From SLFT01 sp964493075 (GTDB taxonomy: Bacteria; Hydrogenedentota; Hydrogenedentia; Hydrogenedentales; CAITNO01): 21,490 nt of DNA. A program made the translations under genes and the position numbers. Positions within the stretch are counted from its first letter, which is position 1; each line of letters begins with the position of its first letter. The notes under the pieces are model-generated. The model made no database searches and was not told where the DNA came from. It saw only the letters and a program-made list of their open reading frames with translations. This document shows, in pieces, positions 1-6,808 of the stretch. The stretch is taken from the NCBI GenBank assembly GCA_964493075.1, contig CAZBNU010000054.1, positions 1 through 21,490 on the forward strand. The letters run 5' to 3'.

Positions 1-1
1 C

Positions 2-832
2 CTAACGAACCAGCAGCACCGGACAAGGCGCATGATTGATGGCGTAGGAGGTGGCGCTTCCCAGCACGAGTTGGCGCAGTTTGCTGTGGCCATAGGCGCC
101 CATGACAATCAGGCCTGCCCCGCATTCGCGGGCATACTCCGTAATCACTTCGCCCGGATCGCCGGACTTATGGACGCATTCAAGGTCAATCTCATGGCTT
201 TGCAGGTAGTCCTGCGCGCCCTCAAGCCAGCGCGCCGCCGTATCCTCTCCAACAACGAGCAAGTGCATTTTTCTGGGGCCCTGCTCTGCCATCGTCACGC
301 CTACCTTCAATGCCTTCTTTGCATGCGTGGAACCGTCATAGGCCAGCACAAAACGGTCTGCGCCGGGCGTGTCGTTTCCAGTGACCAGCACTGGTGCGGA
401 AGCGCGACGCACCACCGCCTCGGTGGTGGAACCGATGAGTCCTTCCAGAAAATCATTGTGTTCACCACCCCGGCCCATGACAATGAGGTCCACCAGTTCA
501 CCTTTTTCAACAATTACACGGGGTACAATGCCGGTATGCAGTTCTGTTTCACAGGGAACGCCCTTCGTCGCACAAAGTTTTGCCGCGTAATCCAAAGCCA
601 CCTTGCCACGTTCATCAAGCAGCATTGCAATATTTCCCTGGTAGTTTACGTAGGGCGCTGTACCAAGAGAAGCGGACAAATCGCGCAGGAAAGGACCTTC
701 GAGCAGTTTCACATCCACTACATACAAGGCAAGTATGGAGGCTTTCTGTTTTGCGGCAAGAGCAACTGCATACCGAACACCGATGGCGGCGCTGTCGCTG
801 CCGTCCGTAGTTACAAGAATACGTTTAATCAT
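2..832 (-). CDS. Tandem-domain universal stress protein (UspA family)
   Basis: The 276-residue product holds two Usp domains (about 1-150 and 160-276). Usp proteins are cytoplasmic nucleotide-binding stress proteins; the target of this one is unknown. Domain 2 carries the canonical ATP-binding signature G-x2-G-x9-G-S (G245, G248, G258, S259). Domain 1 has the same motif with one extra residue (G120, G123, then ten residues, then G134-S135), so its nucleotide binding may differ. Each domain begins with the usual beta strand and acidic residue (VTTDGS; LAYDGS). I chose the ATG at 832 because the protein then begins MIKRILVTTDGS, normal for Usp, with a weak AAGGGCG upstream. An in-frame ATG at 868 would add 12 atypical residues. 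It is the last gene of the minus-strand run, 37 bp after hisH. The stop codon lies at 2-4, so the gene is complete. Confidence 0.93.
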   Translation of the reverse strand: MIKRILVTTDGSDSAAIGVRYAVALAAKQKASILALYVVDVKLLEGPFLRDLSASLGTAPYVNYQGNIAMLLDERGKVALDYAAKLCATKGVPCETELHTGIVPRVIVEKGELVDLIVMGRGGEHNDFLEGLIGSTTEAVVRRASAPVLVTGNDTPGADRFVLAYDGSTHAKKALKVGVTMAEQGPRKMHLLVVGEDTAARWLEGAQDYLQSHEIDLECVHKSGDPGEVITEYARECGAGLIVMGAYGHSKLRQLVLGSATSYAINHAPCPVLLVR

Positions 833-869
833 TCGCTTCGCCCTTTGCGTTGTTTTGTGTCCGCACACC

Positions 870-1508
870 TCAGCGCTGAGCGGACATCTCTGTCAGTTGA
901 CCAAAGTTGCGCAGCATCTGCAGGCCGTCTGCCTGGCTCTTCTCCGGATGAAACTGCACGGCAAATAGATTGCCGCGCCCAACCATGGCAGGAAACTCAA
1001 CGCCGTAAGTACACCGTGCGAGTACTACGTCATCATTTTCAGGAACCGCATAATAACTATGTACAAAATAAGCAAAGGGGTCGGCGCTGAGACCTTTGAA
1101 CAAGGGAATGTCAGTGTTCTCCGCAGGCGCCAGCCGGTTCCAACCCATGTGCGGCACTTTCAGGCCTGTTTCTTTGGTTTCCGCAAACCGTACTACTTTG
1201 CCCGGAAGAATGCCCAACCCGGGAGAACCCACGCCTTCTTCACCGTAATCAAAAAGCAACTGCAGCCCGACGCATATCCCCAAAAAGGGACGGCCACTGG
1301 CAGCCACATCTTTCACCAGAGTATCCAGTCCGCGTGTTACGAGTCCATCGTAGCAGTCCTTGAATGCGCCTACACCGGGCAGTACGACGCCCGCCGCTTT
1401 CTCGATAACGTGGGGGTCGTCCGTTATTTCGGCGGGATAGCCGACCTTTTCAAGGCCCTTCTGGACACTTCGCAGGTTGCCCATGCCATAATCAACAATC
1501 GCTATCAT
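870..1508 (-). CDS. hisH: Imidazole glycerol phosphate synthase, glutamine amidotransferase subunit
   Basis: HisH is the glutaminase half of the HisFH complex in histidine synthesis. It releases ammonia from glutamine and passes it to HisF, which makes imidazole glycerol phosphate and AICAR. The 212-residue length is normal. The class I amidotransferase nucleophile C79 lies in GICVGLQ, and the H187/E189 pair in QFHPEKS completes the triad. The N-terminus IVDYGMGNLRSV is typical of HisH. The start ATG overlaps the hisB stop as ATGA, indicating translational coupling. hisF, hisA and hisI are not in this window, so the his genes are dispersed or split here. Confidence 0.97.
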   Translation of the reverse strand: MIAIVDYGMGNLRSVQKGLEKVGYPAEITDDPHVIEKAAGVVLPGVGAFKDCYDGLVTRGLDTLVKDVAASGRPFLGICVGLQLLFDYGEEGVGSPGLGILPGKVVRFAETKETGLKVPHMGWNRLAPAENTDIPLFKGLSADPFAYFVHSYYAVPENDDVVLARCTYGVEFPAMVGRGNLFAVQFHPEKSQADGLQMLRNFGQLTEMSAQR

Positions 1509-2110
1509 GTTTCCAGCATTCCTTTCGTTGAGGGCACGCCCTGAACGCGCGGGTCCCGTTGCAGGGCAACGCGAAGCGCACGCCCGAAGGCCTTGAACAT
1601 GCCTTCAAGACAGTGATGCAGGTTGCGGCCGTGGCGTAATTCAATGTGCAGCGTGATACGGCTCTGCATGGCGACGGCATAGAAAAATTCTTCGGCAAGT
1701 TCGGCGTCGAAACCGCCTACCTCGCCTGCGGGAAGGGTGGCGTTAAACACCAAGTAGGGACGCCCGGAAAAATCTACGGCCGCTTCCGCCAGTGTTTCAT
1801 CCATGGGCACCACAGCATGGCCGAAGCGGGTCAGTCCTTTGGGTTCGCCAACGGCCTGCAGGATAGCTTTGCCTAGACAGATACCTACATCCTCAACGGT
1901 GTGATGGGCGTCTATGTGCAAATCACCCTGGGCAGCCACAGTCAGATCGAACAATCCGTGCCGCGCCACATGGTCCAGCATGTGATCAAAAAAACCCTGG
2001 CCGGTTTGTATTTTGGACACGCCAGCGCCGTCCAGATTCAAGGTTAATTCCACGGTTGTTTCATTGGTAACGCGAGATATGTGCGCTTCCCGGGAAACGG
2101 GGGAGGTCAT
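1505..2110 (-). CDS. hisB: Imidazoleglycerol-phosphate dehydratase
   Basis: This enzyme dehydrates imidazole glycerol phosphate to imidazole acetol phosphate, the step after HisFH. The 201-residue protein is the monofunctional form, without the histidinol-phosphatase domain found in E. coli HisB. Both metal-binding repeats are intact: HHTVED (H69, H70, E73, D74) and HHCLEG (H165, H166, E169). FFDHMLDH at 41-48 is also conserved. The start ATG has AAAGGA about 10 bases upstream. The gene follows the metallophosphoesterase gene by 21 bp and overlaps hisH by 4 bp, so the three are probably on one transcript. Confidence 0.97.
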   Translation of the reverse strand: MTSPVSREAHISRVTNETTVELTLNLDGAGVSKIQTGQGFFDHMLDHVARHGLFDLTVAAQGDLHIDAHHTVEDVGICLGKAILQAVGEPKGLTRFGHAVVPMDETLAEAAVDFSGRPYLVFNATLPAGEVGGFDAELAEEFFYAVAMQSRITLHIELRHGRNLHHCLEGMFKAFGRALRVALQRDPRVQGVPSTKGMLET

Positions 2111-2131
2111 TGTATGAAATTCCTTTGTAGG

Positions 2132-2857
2132 TTACCGGCCCAGCATCAGACGCTCAGCCAGGAAACGGGGTAACTGTGCTTCACGAACCCGTTTGGCGGC
2201 CTGTTCTACGTCATAACCGACGCGCACCATTTCAAAGGTCATGTGGTCGGTGTCAAGTACGCCGAATGCCGCCCGAACATCGTCATCGCGAGGCTGCCCG
2301 ACGGAACCGGGGTTGATAAAATATACCCGCTCCGGCTCCAGTTTGATTCGCTGTTGCTTGCCCATCGCAAAAGCGCCGTCGGTACTGAACACTGCGGGCG
2401 TATGGGTGTGGCCGACAAAACAGATATTGCAGTTCTGCTCATCCATAAAGTACACATGAGACAGAATATCCTCCCAGGCAAACAGGTAGGTGTTGTGATT
2501 TTTGGGTGCGCCGTGGGCCGCCGCAAAAGGCCCATAATTCAGGGCATCCGGTAGGCCCCGCAGCCATTCCAGAGAATCATCGTTTAACTGCTCGCGGGTC
2601 CATACGGCTGCTGTAAGCGCCACGGGATTAAAGCCCCAAGGCTCCTCAATGCCGCAGGCAACCGCGTCGTGGTTGCCCAGAATGGTCTGGATGCCCCTCT
2701 CCGCAATTTTTTCTACGCACGCATTGGGCATGGCGTTGTAACCGACCACATCGCCAAGACAGACCGTGGTGTCAATGCCCATCTCGTCTATTCGCTTAAA
2801 TACTACATCAAGCGCATCTATATTGGCGTGTATGTCGGAAATGATGGCGTACAACAA
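2132..2857 (-). CDS. Calcineurin-like metallophosphoesterase, YfcE/MJ0936-type
   Basis: A 241-residue dimetal phosphoesterase with every motif in place: D8-x-H10 (SDIHAN), G-D36 (LGDVVG), G-N62-H63-D64 (GNHDA), H115 (AHGAP) and G-H150-T-H152 (GHTHTP). NPGSVGQPRD near 204 is the usual family C-terminal motif. Members hydrolyse phosphomonoesters or diesters in the cytoplasm; the substrate cannot be told from sequence. The start is a TTG at 2857, fixed by GGGAGGT (2866-2872) eight bases upstream; a second TTG follows directly. It leads the hisB-hisH-usp run, but no his-specific role follows from that alone. Its motif columns match residue for residue with the degenerate protein at 5356-5952, which makes it the useful active reference. 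Confidence 0.93.
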   Translation of the reverse strand: MLYAIISDIHANIDALDVVFKRIDEMGIDTTVCLGDVVGYNAMPNACVEKIAERGIQTILGNHDAVACGIEEPWGFNPVALTAAVWTREQLNDDSLEWLRGLPDALNYGPFAAAHGAPKNHNTYLFAWEDILSHVYFMDEQNCNICFVGHTHTPAVFSTDGAFAMGKQQRIKLEPERVYFINPGSVGQPRDDDVRAAFGVLDTDHMTFEMVRVGYDVEQAAKRVREAQLPRFLAERLMLGR

Positions 2858-2893
2858 CAGTAGGTACCTCCCATACTTAATTTAATATCATGC

Positions 2894-2921
2894 ACAAAAA
2901 CAGCCCACTGCAACCGGGGCT
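2894..2921 (-). terminator. Possible weak terminator after the PIG-L gene
   Basis: On the minus strand a 5-bp stem AGCCC/GGGCT with a 10-base loop is followed by GTTTTTG. It sits about 120 bp downstream of the PIG-L stop and upstream of the metallophosphoesterase start. The stem is short, so termination would be partial at best. Confidence 0.35.
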
Positions 2922-3043
2922 TATAGCGCTGGGAAAAATTGTATCCGCATATTTTGCACCCTTAACCGTCCCATAATCAAATAAAACTTGTTTGTCTAGG
3001 ATCATAGCGGACAAATTCCATGTATTCGGTTTCTCTTGCCTGT

Positions 3044-3862
3044 TCATCCAAAATCCGAACCGCGCGCGGGGAGTCCCAGGATTTTTTCCAGCATCCCTAC
3101 GCGCTCGTAGCGAAACTGCTCTGCGAAGACAACCCCTGCCTTTTCACCTAACTCGCCAAAATAGTTGCGGATACCCATTTCGATCAGTTGCGCCCGCGCC
3201 TCTGCATCAGGGTTGCTCAGCATGGGCATGTCTATGCCGAGCGCTTCCGCTTCGCCGGCAAGCATGTCCACGGTTAATTCCATCTGGCACTCATGGGCAA
3301 GGAGCGCCTGAATTTTTTTCTCGATAGTTCCGGAAATGTCCACATACAATTCTGCATTCATGGGGGTTTTGGCGAACCAATACATTTCCGTCGCCTGATA
3401 GGGTGCATGTTTGTGTTCAGGATAAAACAAAGGGCTGCCGCTGAAATGGGCTGCTTCCAGTGCGGCCATTGCCACCTGCCGGTGGTCCGGATGCTCTTCG
3501 TAAGGCGCAAAGGGGTCCCAACTCATGACAATATCAGCCTTCACCTCACGGATCATGGCAATGATTTTCCCGCGCAGTTCATTGACGGGCGTGTCGCCCA
3601 GATCGCCGTCCACGTAACCTTCGAGACGAACTTCTTTAAGGCCGAGTATGGCGCCTGCCGCACGCGCCTCTTCGGCGCTGACCCGTATCAGTTCCTCTGA
3701 ACTCAGCCGGTAGGAACCTTTGGAATTATCAGTCAGGATATATTCATATACGTCATAGCCCAACTCATCCACAAACCGCGCAATGGTACCTGCCGCCATA
3801 AATTCCATATCGTCCGCATGGGCTACCACCACCAGCACAGTCTTCTTCTTCGCATCCGTCAT
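3044..3862 (-). CDS. PIG-L/LmbE family deacetylase
   Basis: The 272-residue protein belongs to the zinc-dependent N-acetylglucosamine deacetylase superfamily (PIG-L, MshB, BshB, LmbE). It likely removes an acetyl group from an N-acetyl sugar conjugate in the cytoplasm; the substrate is unknown. The first zinc motif is AHADDMEF (H15, A16, D17, D18), where the family consensus is AHPDD. The distal motif is EHPDHR (H124, D126, H127). The catalytic Asp and zinc ligands are kept, so activity is expected despite the Pro-to-Ala change. The start is supported by AGGAGG about 8 bases upstream. It diverges from the HAD gene across 146 bp and stands alone on its strand. Confidence 0.92.
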   Translation of the reverse strand: MTDAKKKTVLVVVAHADDMEFMAAGTIARFVDELGYDVYEYILTDNSKGSYRLSSEELIRVSAEEARAAGAILGLKEVRLEGYVDGDLGDTPVNELRGKIIAMIREVKADIVMSWDPFAPYEEHPDHRQVAMAALEAAHFSGSPLFYPEHKHAPYQATEMYWFAKTPMNAELYVDISGTIEKKIQALLAHECQMELTVDMLAGEAEALGIDMPMLSNPDAEARAQLIEMGIRNYFGELGEKAGVVFAEQFRYERVGMLEKILGLPARGSDFG

Positions 3863-3918
3863 TTTCGTATCCTCCTGCTAAAAAGCGTCTTTTACAAACA
3901 CACCAACTCCAGGTTTTC

Positions 3919-3948
3919 TTGCACGAACGGTGTGCAACATAGTATAAG
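3919..3948 (+). promoter_or_regulatory. Candidate promoter with operator-like inverted repeat
   Basis: A -35 TTGCAC (3919-3924) and a -10 TATAAG (3943-3948) are 18 bp apart and point towards the HAD gene. The -35 is also the left arm of a perfect 6-bp inverted repeat, TTGCAC-N7-GTGCAA (3919-3937), filling most of the promoter spacer. A repressor bound there would occlude RNA polymerase. The regulator is not known. Confidence 0.45.
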
Positions 3949-4008
3949 CATATCTCATTCAGGAAAACATTTTTCTTTAAAGCAATCAACCAAGGAACAA
4001 TACTATAT

Positions 4009-4719
4009 ATGACCATTCGTGCAATTACATTTGATTTCTGGGGGACCCTGTTCCGTGATGCACAAGGCGAAGAACGCCATCAGGTGCGTGTGAATGCCCT
4101 GATCAAGGCAACAGGTGTTGTCGAAAAAGACGCTGATAATGCGCTGCGCGACACGATGTCCTATTTCCTGCAACAGCACATTTTGACCCAGCATACGCTG
4201 ACGCCCGTGGATGCGGTGGAAATTACCTGTAAGGCGCTTGATGTTGCGGTTGACCGGGAAACCGCAGATTCGCTTGCGCGCATCTTTGCCGATGTAATAC
4301 TGGACTTCCCGCCAGTGCCCATTGAAGATGCCTTGGAAGCCGTGCGTGAGGCTGCCGCATGTGTACCCATCGCCATCATTTCGGACACCGGATTCAGCCC
4401 CGGCAGAAATCTGCGCATACTCATGGACAGGGAAGGCTTCAAGCCCTACTTCACGGCGACTACTTTTTCGGATGAAATGGGCGTGGCGAAACCGCAGCTT
4501 CCTATGTTTGAAGAAACGGCACGCCAACTGGGGGTTGCCCCCCATGAACTGCTGCATATTGGCGACCTCGAACCCACGGACATTGTTGGTGCGCATCAGG
4601 CAGGCGGCAAGGGCGGATTGTTCACCGCTGTGAATGACCATTTCGCTAAAAATACCAGCGCCGACTACATCTTTCCCTGTTGGCGCGATTTTATAGAAAT
4701 GCTCCCTGAACTGGTGTGA
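4009..4719 (+). CDS. HAD superfamily hydrolase with DFWGT motif I
   Basis: The 236-residue protein has a HAD Rossmann core with a helical cap. Motif I is D9-F-W11-G-T13, motif II is S125 (IISDTG), motif III is K161 (GVAKPQ) and motif IV is G185-D186 with D191 (GDLEPTD). The nucleophile D9 is present, but the usual Asp two residues later (the general acid of HAD phosphatases) is Trp. As I recall, FDxWGTL variants are common among unassigned HAD proteins. The reaction is therefore open: phosphatase, dehalogenase-like or other. AAGGA lies 12 bases before the ATG, a slightly long spacing. The gene overlaps the next one, so the two are coupled. Confidence 0.88.
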   Translation: MTIRAITFDFWGTLFRDAQGEERHQVRVNALIKATGVVEKDADNALRDTMSYFLQQHILTQHTLTPVDAVEITCKALDVAVDRETADSLARIFADVILDFPPVPIEDALEAVREAAACVPIAIISDTGFSPGRNLRILMDREGFKPYFTATTFSDEMGVAKPQLPMFEETARQLGVAPHELLHIGDLEPTDIVGAHQAGGKGGLFTAVNDHFAKNTSADYIFPCWRDFIEMLPELV

Positions 4720-5330
4720 AAACAATGACTACTCCTCGAAAAATAATCGCATTGGTGGGTACTTACCGAAAAGAGGGTGTTGTGGATGCGGCAGTGGACC
4801 TTATGCTCGAAGCAGCGCGCGATCAGGGTGCACAGACCTCCAAAACCTATCTCATCGAGGAAGACATTGCTTTTTGCACCAACTGCCGTGCTTGTACTCA
4901 GGAATCAGGAGAATCACGTGGCGCCTGCGTGCTGCAGGACAACATGGCCAGCCTGCTTGATGCCATTGAACAGGCAGATGCTGTTATTCTGGCGTCGCCC
5001 ATGAACTTTGGAACAGTTACGGCAGTGACAAAACGGTTCATTGAACGCCTGGTGTGTTTTGCCTACTGGCCGTGGGGTGCAGCCGCACCTCGCCTTCGCA
5101 ATAAAACGAAAAGTAAGCACGCTGTAATTGTTGCATCCTCCGCTGCCCCTGCCATTCTGGCAAGGCCTTTCAGCAGCATGGTGTCGCTGATGAAGAAGTC
5201 CGTTGATTTGTTGGGTGCGGAAAAACCGGATGTACTTTTCATTGGTCTTGCCGCCATGGGCAGGAAACCCCACCTGTCGCCTCGTATCCAACGCAAAGCC
5301 CGTCTCCTCGGCGAGAAACTTGCCCGTTGA
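4716..5330 (+). CDS. Flavodoxin-fold reductase, iron-sulfur flavoprotein-like
   Basis: The 204-residue protein has the fold of NADPH-dependent FMN reductases. The phosphate-binding strand is IIALVGTYRKEGVV (10-23), and a second flavin-binding region is near SPMNFGTV (about 94-101). Four cysteines C54-x2-C57-x2-C60-x10-C71 follow the arrangement that binds a 4Fe-4S cluster in archaeal iron-sulfur flavoprotein (Isf), though the last gap is longer than in Isf. It is likely an FMN electron-transfer protein with a possible Fe-S cluster. The chosen start is GTG at 4716, which overlaps the HAD stop as GTGA. ATG at 4725 is an alternative; neither has a clear Shine-Dalgarno. It is convergent with the next gene, with 25 bp between stops. 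Confidence 0.85.
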   Translation: MKTMTTPRKIIALVGTYRKEGVVDAAVDLMLEAARDQGAQTSKTYLIEEDIAFCTNCRACTQESGESRGACVLQDNMASLLDAIEQADAVILASPMNFGTVTAVTKRFIERLVCFAYWPWGAAAPRLRNKTKSKHAVIVASSAAPAILARPFSSMVSLMKKSVDLLGAEKPDVLFIGLAAMGRKPHLSPRIQRKARLLGEKLAR

Positions 5331-5355
5331 ATTGCAAAAGAAACGCTGCTGCGCC

Positions 5356-5952
5356 TTACACCGTGATTGATACTGCCGACCAGGGAATGCTTTCTGTATC
5401 CACGAGCGTGTAACGCGGTTTGTCTTCGGCGTCCGTCATGGTTCCAGGACAAACAAAAAGCGTCTGCCCGATATGGAATGCGAAAGGATGGGGCGCACCG
5501 CCGCACACGATTATGTCTGCCGTGTCCAATTCCCGCTCACGACGAAACCGATCCACCGACGTTTCAGCAGTCAGTATATCGCCCGCACTGTTCACCGCGC
5601 CATGGCACAGCAGTATGCGCAAGTTTTCCTCTACAAATGCACGTTTGCGGGGAAGCCCGTTGAGAAATTCGATAGCCACACTGCCCAGCGCGGCATGGGT
5701 CTGCTGTAGCGAAGCGAGATCATTAGCGTCTTTACGTTTTTTCAATTTTACAACGGCCTTGTCGCCTTTTCCCTGCACGCACAGCACGCTATTTTCGCGC
5801 AGCAAATCCACACACGCACGGGCATGTTCGGGCGTGTGGCATATATTCCCCGTATGCAAAATGCGTTGAATGCCCTGATTTTTTAAGGCCTCCAGAATGC
5901 ACGCTAATCCTGAAAAGTTACTCTTGATGTCGCCAATAACCGCGAAAAACAT
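5356..5952 (-). CDS. Degenerate metallophosphoesterase-fold protein (likely pseudoenzyme)
   Basis: This 198-residue protein aligns with the intact phosphoesterase at 2132-2857, with the same residue numbers at the N-terminal motifs. Most metal ligands are changed: D8 kept but H10 is K (IGDIKSN); D36 is N (HTGNICH); N62-H63-D64 is K62-G63-D64 (GKGDK); GHTHTP has become GGAPHP (151-156), losing both His. H117 (CHGAV) is kept. A two-metal centre cannot form in the usual way, so I infer a ligand-binding or regulatory role rather than catalysis. I chose the ATG at 5952 because the fold begins there (MFFAVIGD) and AAAGG lies about 10 bases upstream; longer starts add unrelated sequence. The frame is intact and a good promoter lies upstream, so it is not an obvious pseudogene. 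It diverges from the HU gene. Confidence 0.82.
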   Translation of the reverse strand: MFFAVIGDIKSNFSGLACILEALKNQGIQRILHTGNICHTPEHARACVDLLRENSVLCVQGKGDKAVVKLKKRKDANDLASLQQTHAALGSVAIEFLNGLPRKRAFVEENLRILLCHGAVNSAGDILTAETSVDRFRRERELDTADIIVCGGAPHPFAFHIGQTLFVCPGTMTDAEDKPRYTLVDTESIPWSAVSITV

Positions 5953-6060
5953 AGGTGTTTTACCTTTATTTGTTAAATTGCCCAGTATTTTGCAGGTTTC
6001 TTCAAAAAGAAATTTGCACAAATATTCCATTTTTAAGTGTATTAAATTAAATGTGTTGCG

Positions 6061-6088
6061 ATAATATATTTTACGAAACCCCTGTAAA
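6061..6088 (-). promoter_or_regulatory. Promoter for the pseudo-phosphoesterase gene
   Basis: Read on the minus strand, -35 TTTACA (6083-6088), a 16-bp spacer and -10 TATTAT (6061-6066) make a near-consensus sigma-70 promoter. Transcription would begin near 6054, giving a leader of about 100 bases. Confidence 0.55.
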
Positions 6089-6094
6089 CAGGGG
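6079..6094. promoter_or_regulatory. Palindrome CCCCTG-TAAA-CAGGGG overlapping the -35 box
   Basis: A perfect 6-bp inverted repeat with a 4-bp centre covers the -35 hexamer of the minus-strand promoter. That placement suits a repressor operator. It could also form a hairpin followed by four T on the plus strand, but no plus-strand gene ends nearby, so I favour an operator. Confidence 0.4.
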
Positions 6095-6144
6095 GTTTTG
6101 GTCCTTTTGGCGCTGCATAAAAAGAAGAAGCACAAAAAAAAGAC

Positions 6145-6173
6145 TTGACAAATCCTTCGTTAATGTGTATTCA
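6145..6173 (+). promoter_or_regulatory. Candidate promoter for the HU gene
   Basis: A perfect -35 TTGACA (6145-6150) is followed after 17 bp by a poorer -10 TATTCA (6168-6173). A start near 6180 would give a 5' leader of about 170 bases. The weak -10 match makes this tentative. Confidence 0.42.
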
Positions 6174-6268
6174 ATAGTATCATAACAGGACGCATGAGCC
6201 GGGTGGAAGTAGCCTTTCACTTGTGTGCCAAGCGGTTTGTAATAGTTGATAGTGATCCCAAGGCAGTA

Positions 6269-6297
6269 ACATAACGGCGCATGGGGTGTCGTTGTGT
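6269..6297 (+). promoter_or_regulatory. Stable hairpin in the HU leader
   Basis: Bases 6269-6280 pair with 6286-6297 in a continuous 12-bp stem (three G-U pairs) closed by a 5-base loop AUGGG. A second possible stem, TGTAT/ATACA with a GTGA loop, starts inside the 3' arm and would compete with it. A smaller 7-bp stem with a TAGC loop lies earlier in the leader, near 6201-6218. No poly-U follows, so it is not a terminator. Confidence 0.4.
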
Positions 6298-6353
6298 ATG
6301 TGAATACAATGTGTGATGTCTGGGGACAAACCAAAGAAGGAGGAACCCTCAAA

Positions 6354-6674
6354 ATGGCGCTCAAGAAAGCCAAAGCAACGGACAAGTCGTTAACGAAGAC
6401 GGCAATGGTAGCCGCACTGTCAGAAGAAACAGGCCTTACCAAATCAGATGTGACGAAGGTGCTGACCAAGCTCGCGGAACTCGCCTGCCTGCAAGCATCG
6501 GCAGCGTCGGGATGCACCATTCCCGGTCTGGGAAAACTGAAGCTCGTGCAGCGCAGTGCTCGCATGGGCCGCAACCCTGCCACCGGCGAATCCATCAAGA
6601 TTCCTGCGAAGAAGGTTGTGAAGTTCGTCGTTGCGAAAGCAGCGAAGGATGCCATCGTCCCGCCGAAAAAGTAA
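6354..6674 (+). CDS. HU/IHF-family DNA-binding protein
   Basis: A 106-residue histone-like protein that binds and bends DNA as a dimer. After a short basic N-terminal extension (about 12 residues beyond classical HU) come the helical dimerisation part (14-50), the turn IPGLGKLKL (56-64) and the DNA-binding arm RSARMGRNPATGE (67-79) with the intercalating Pro at 75. The C-terminus KFVVAKAAKDAI is standard. The ATG at 6354 is chosen for GAAGGAGG (6337-6344) just upstream and the HU-like start; an in-frame upstream ATG lies in the leader. It ends in a strong intrinsic terminator and is monocistronic. Confidence 0.95.
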   Translation: MALKKAKATDKSLTKTAMVAALSEETGLTKSDVTKVLTKLAELACLQASAASGCTIPGLGKLKLVQRSARMGRNPATGESIKIPAKKVVKFVVAKAAKDAIVPPKK

Positions 6675-6696
6675 CGTACAAGTTTTCGGTACCCTC

Positions 6697-6732
6697 AAGC
6701 CCGGCGCCTTACGGCTCCGGGCTTTTGTTTTT
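6697..6732 (+). terminator. Intrinsic terminator of the HU gene
   Basis: AAGCCCGG pairs with CCGGGCTT and GCC with GGC across one mismatch, giving an 11-bp GC-rich stem with a TTAC loop (6697-6724). It is followed by TTTTGTTTTT. Confidence 0.88.
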
Positions 6733-6765
6733 ACCCGGGTGTCTGTGATACAAAACAGGTGTCTC
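6725..6765 (+). promoter_or_regulatory. Possible promoter with GGTGTCT direct repeats before the DUF4838 gene
   Basis: A loose -35 TTGTTT (6725-6730), 18-bp spacer and -10 TACAAA (6749-6754) lie upstream of the lipoprotein gene. The heptamer GGTGTCT occurs at 6739-6745 and again at 6759-6765, exactly 20 bp apart, flanking the -10. Two sites on the same helix face suggest an activator or repressor dimer, but the repeats are short. Confidence 0.28.
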
Positions 6766-6808
6766 GGGAGTGTGAATGTAGTGCTGCACGGCGCTGAAAG
6801 GATGTTTT

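Larger units (their letters stand above)
5953..6353. other. 400-bp divergent regulatory region between pseudo-phosphoesterase and HU genes
   Basis: No convincing gene lies here. It holds a minus-strand promoter for the pseudo-phosphoesterase (6061-6088) overlapped by a palindrome, a plus-strand promoter for HU (6145-6173), and a structured leader with a 12-bp stem (6269-6297). The stretch is markedly AT-rich between about 5960 and 6180, as expected for promoter DNA. Confidence 0.7.

Noticed and set aside
32..1090. Long open frame on the plus strand opposite usp and hisH
   Set aside because: It is antisense to two clear genes with intact motifs, has low-complexity Cys/His/Arg-rich composition and no RBS.
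6079..6100. CCCCTG/CAGGGG hairpin plus TTTT as a terminator
   Set aside because: No plus-strand gene ends upstream within reach, and the palindrome sits exactly on a minus-strand -35, which fits an operator better.
6194..6274. 26-codon frame in the HU leader (starts MSRVEVAFHLC)
   Set aside because: AGGA is only 3 bases before the ATG, too close, and nothing else supports translation. It could be a leader peptide but I cannot support it.
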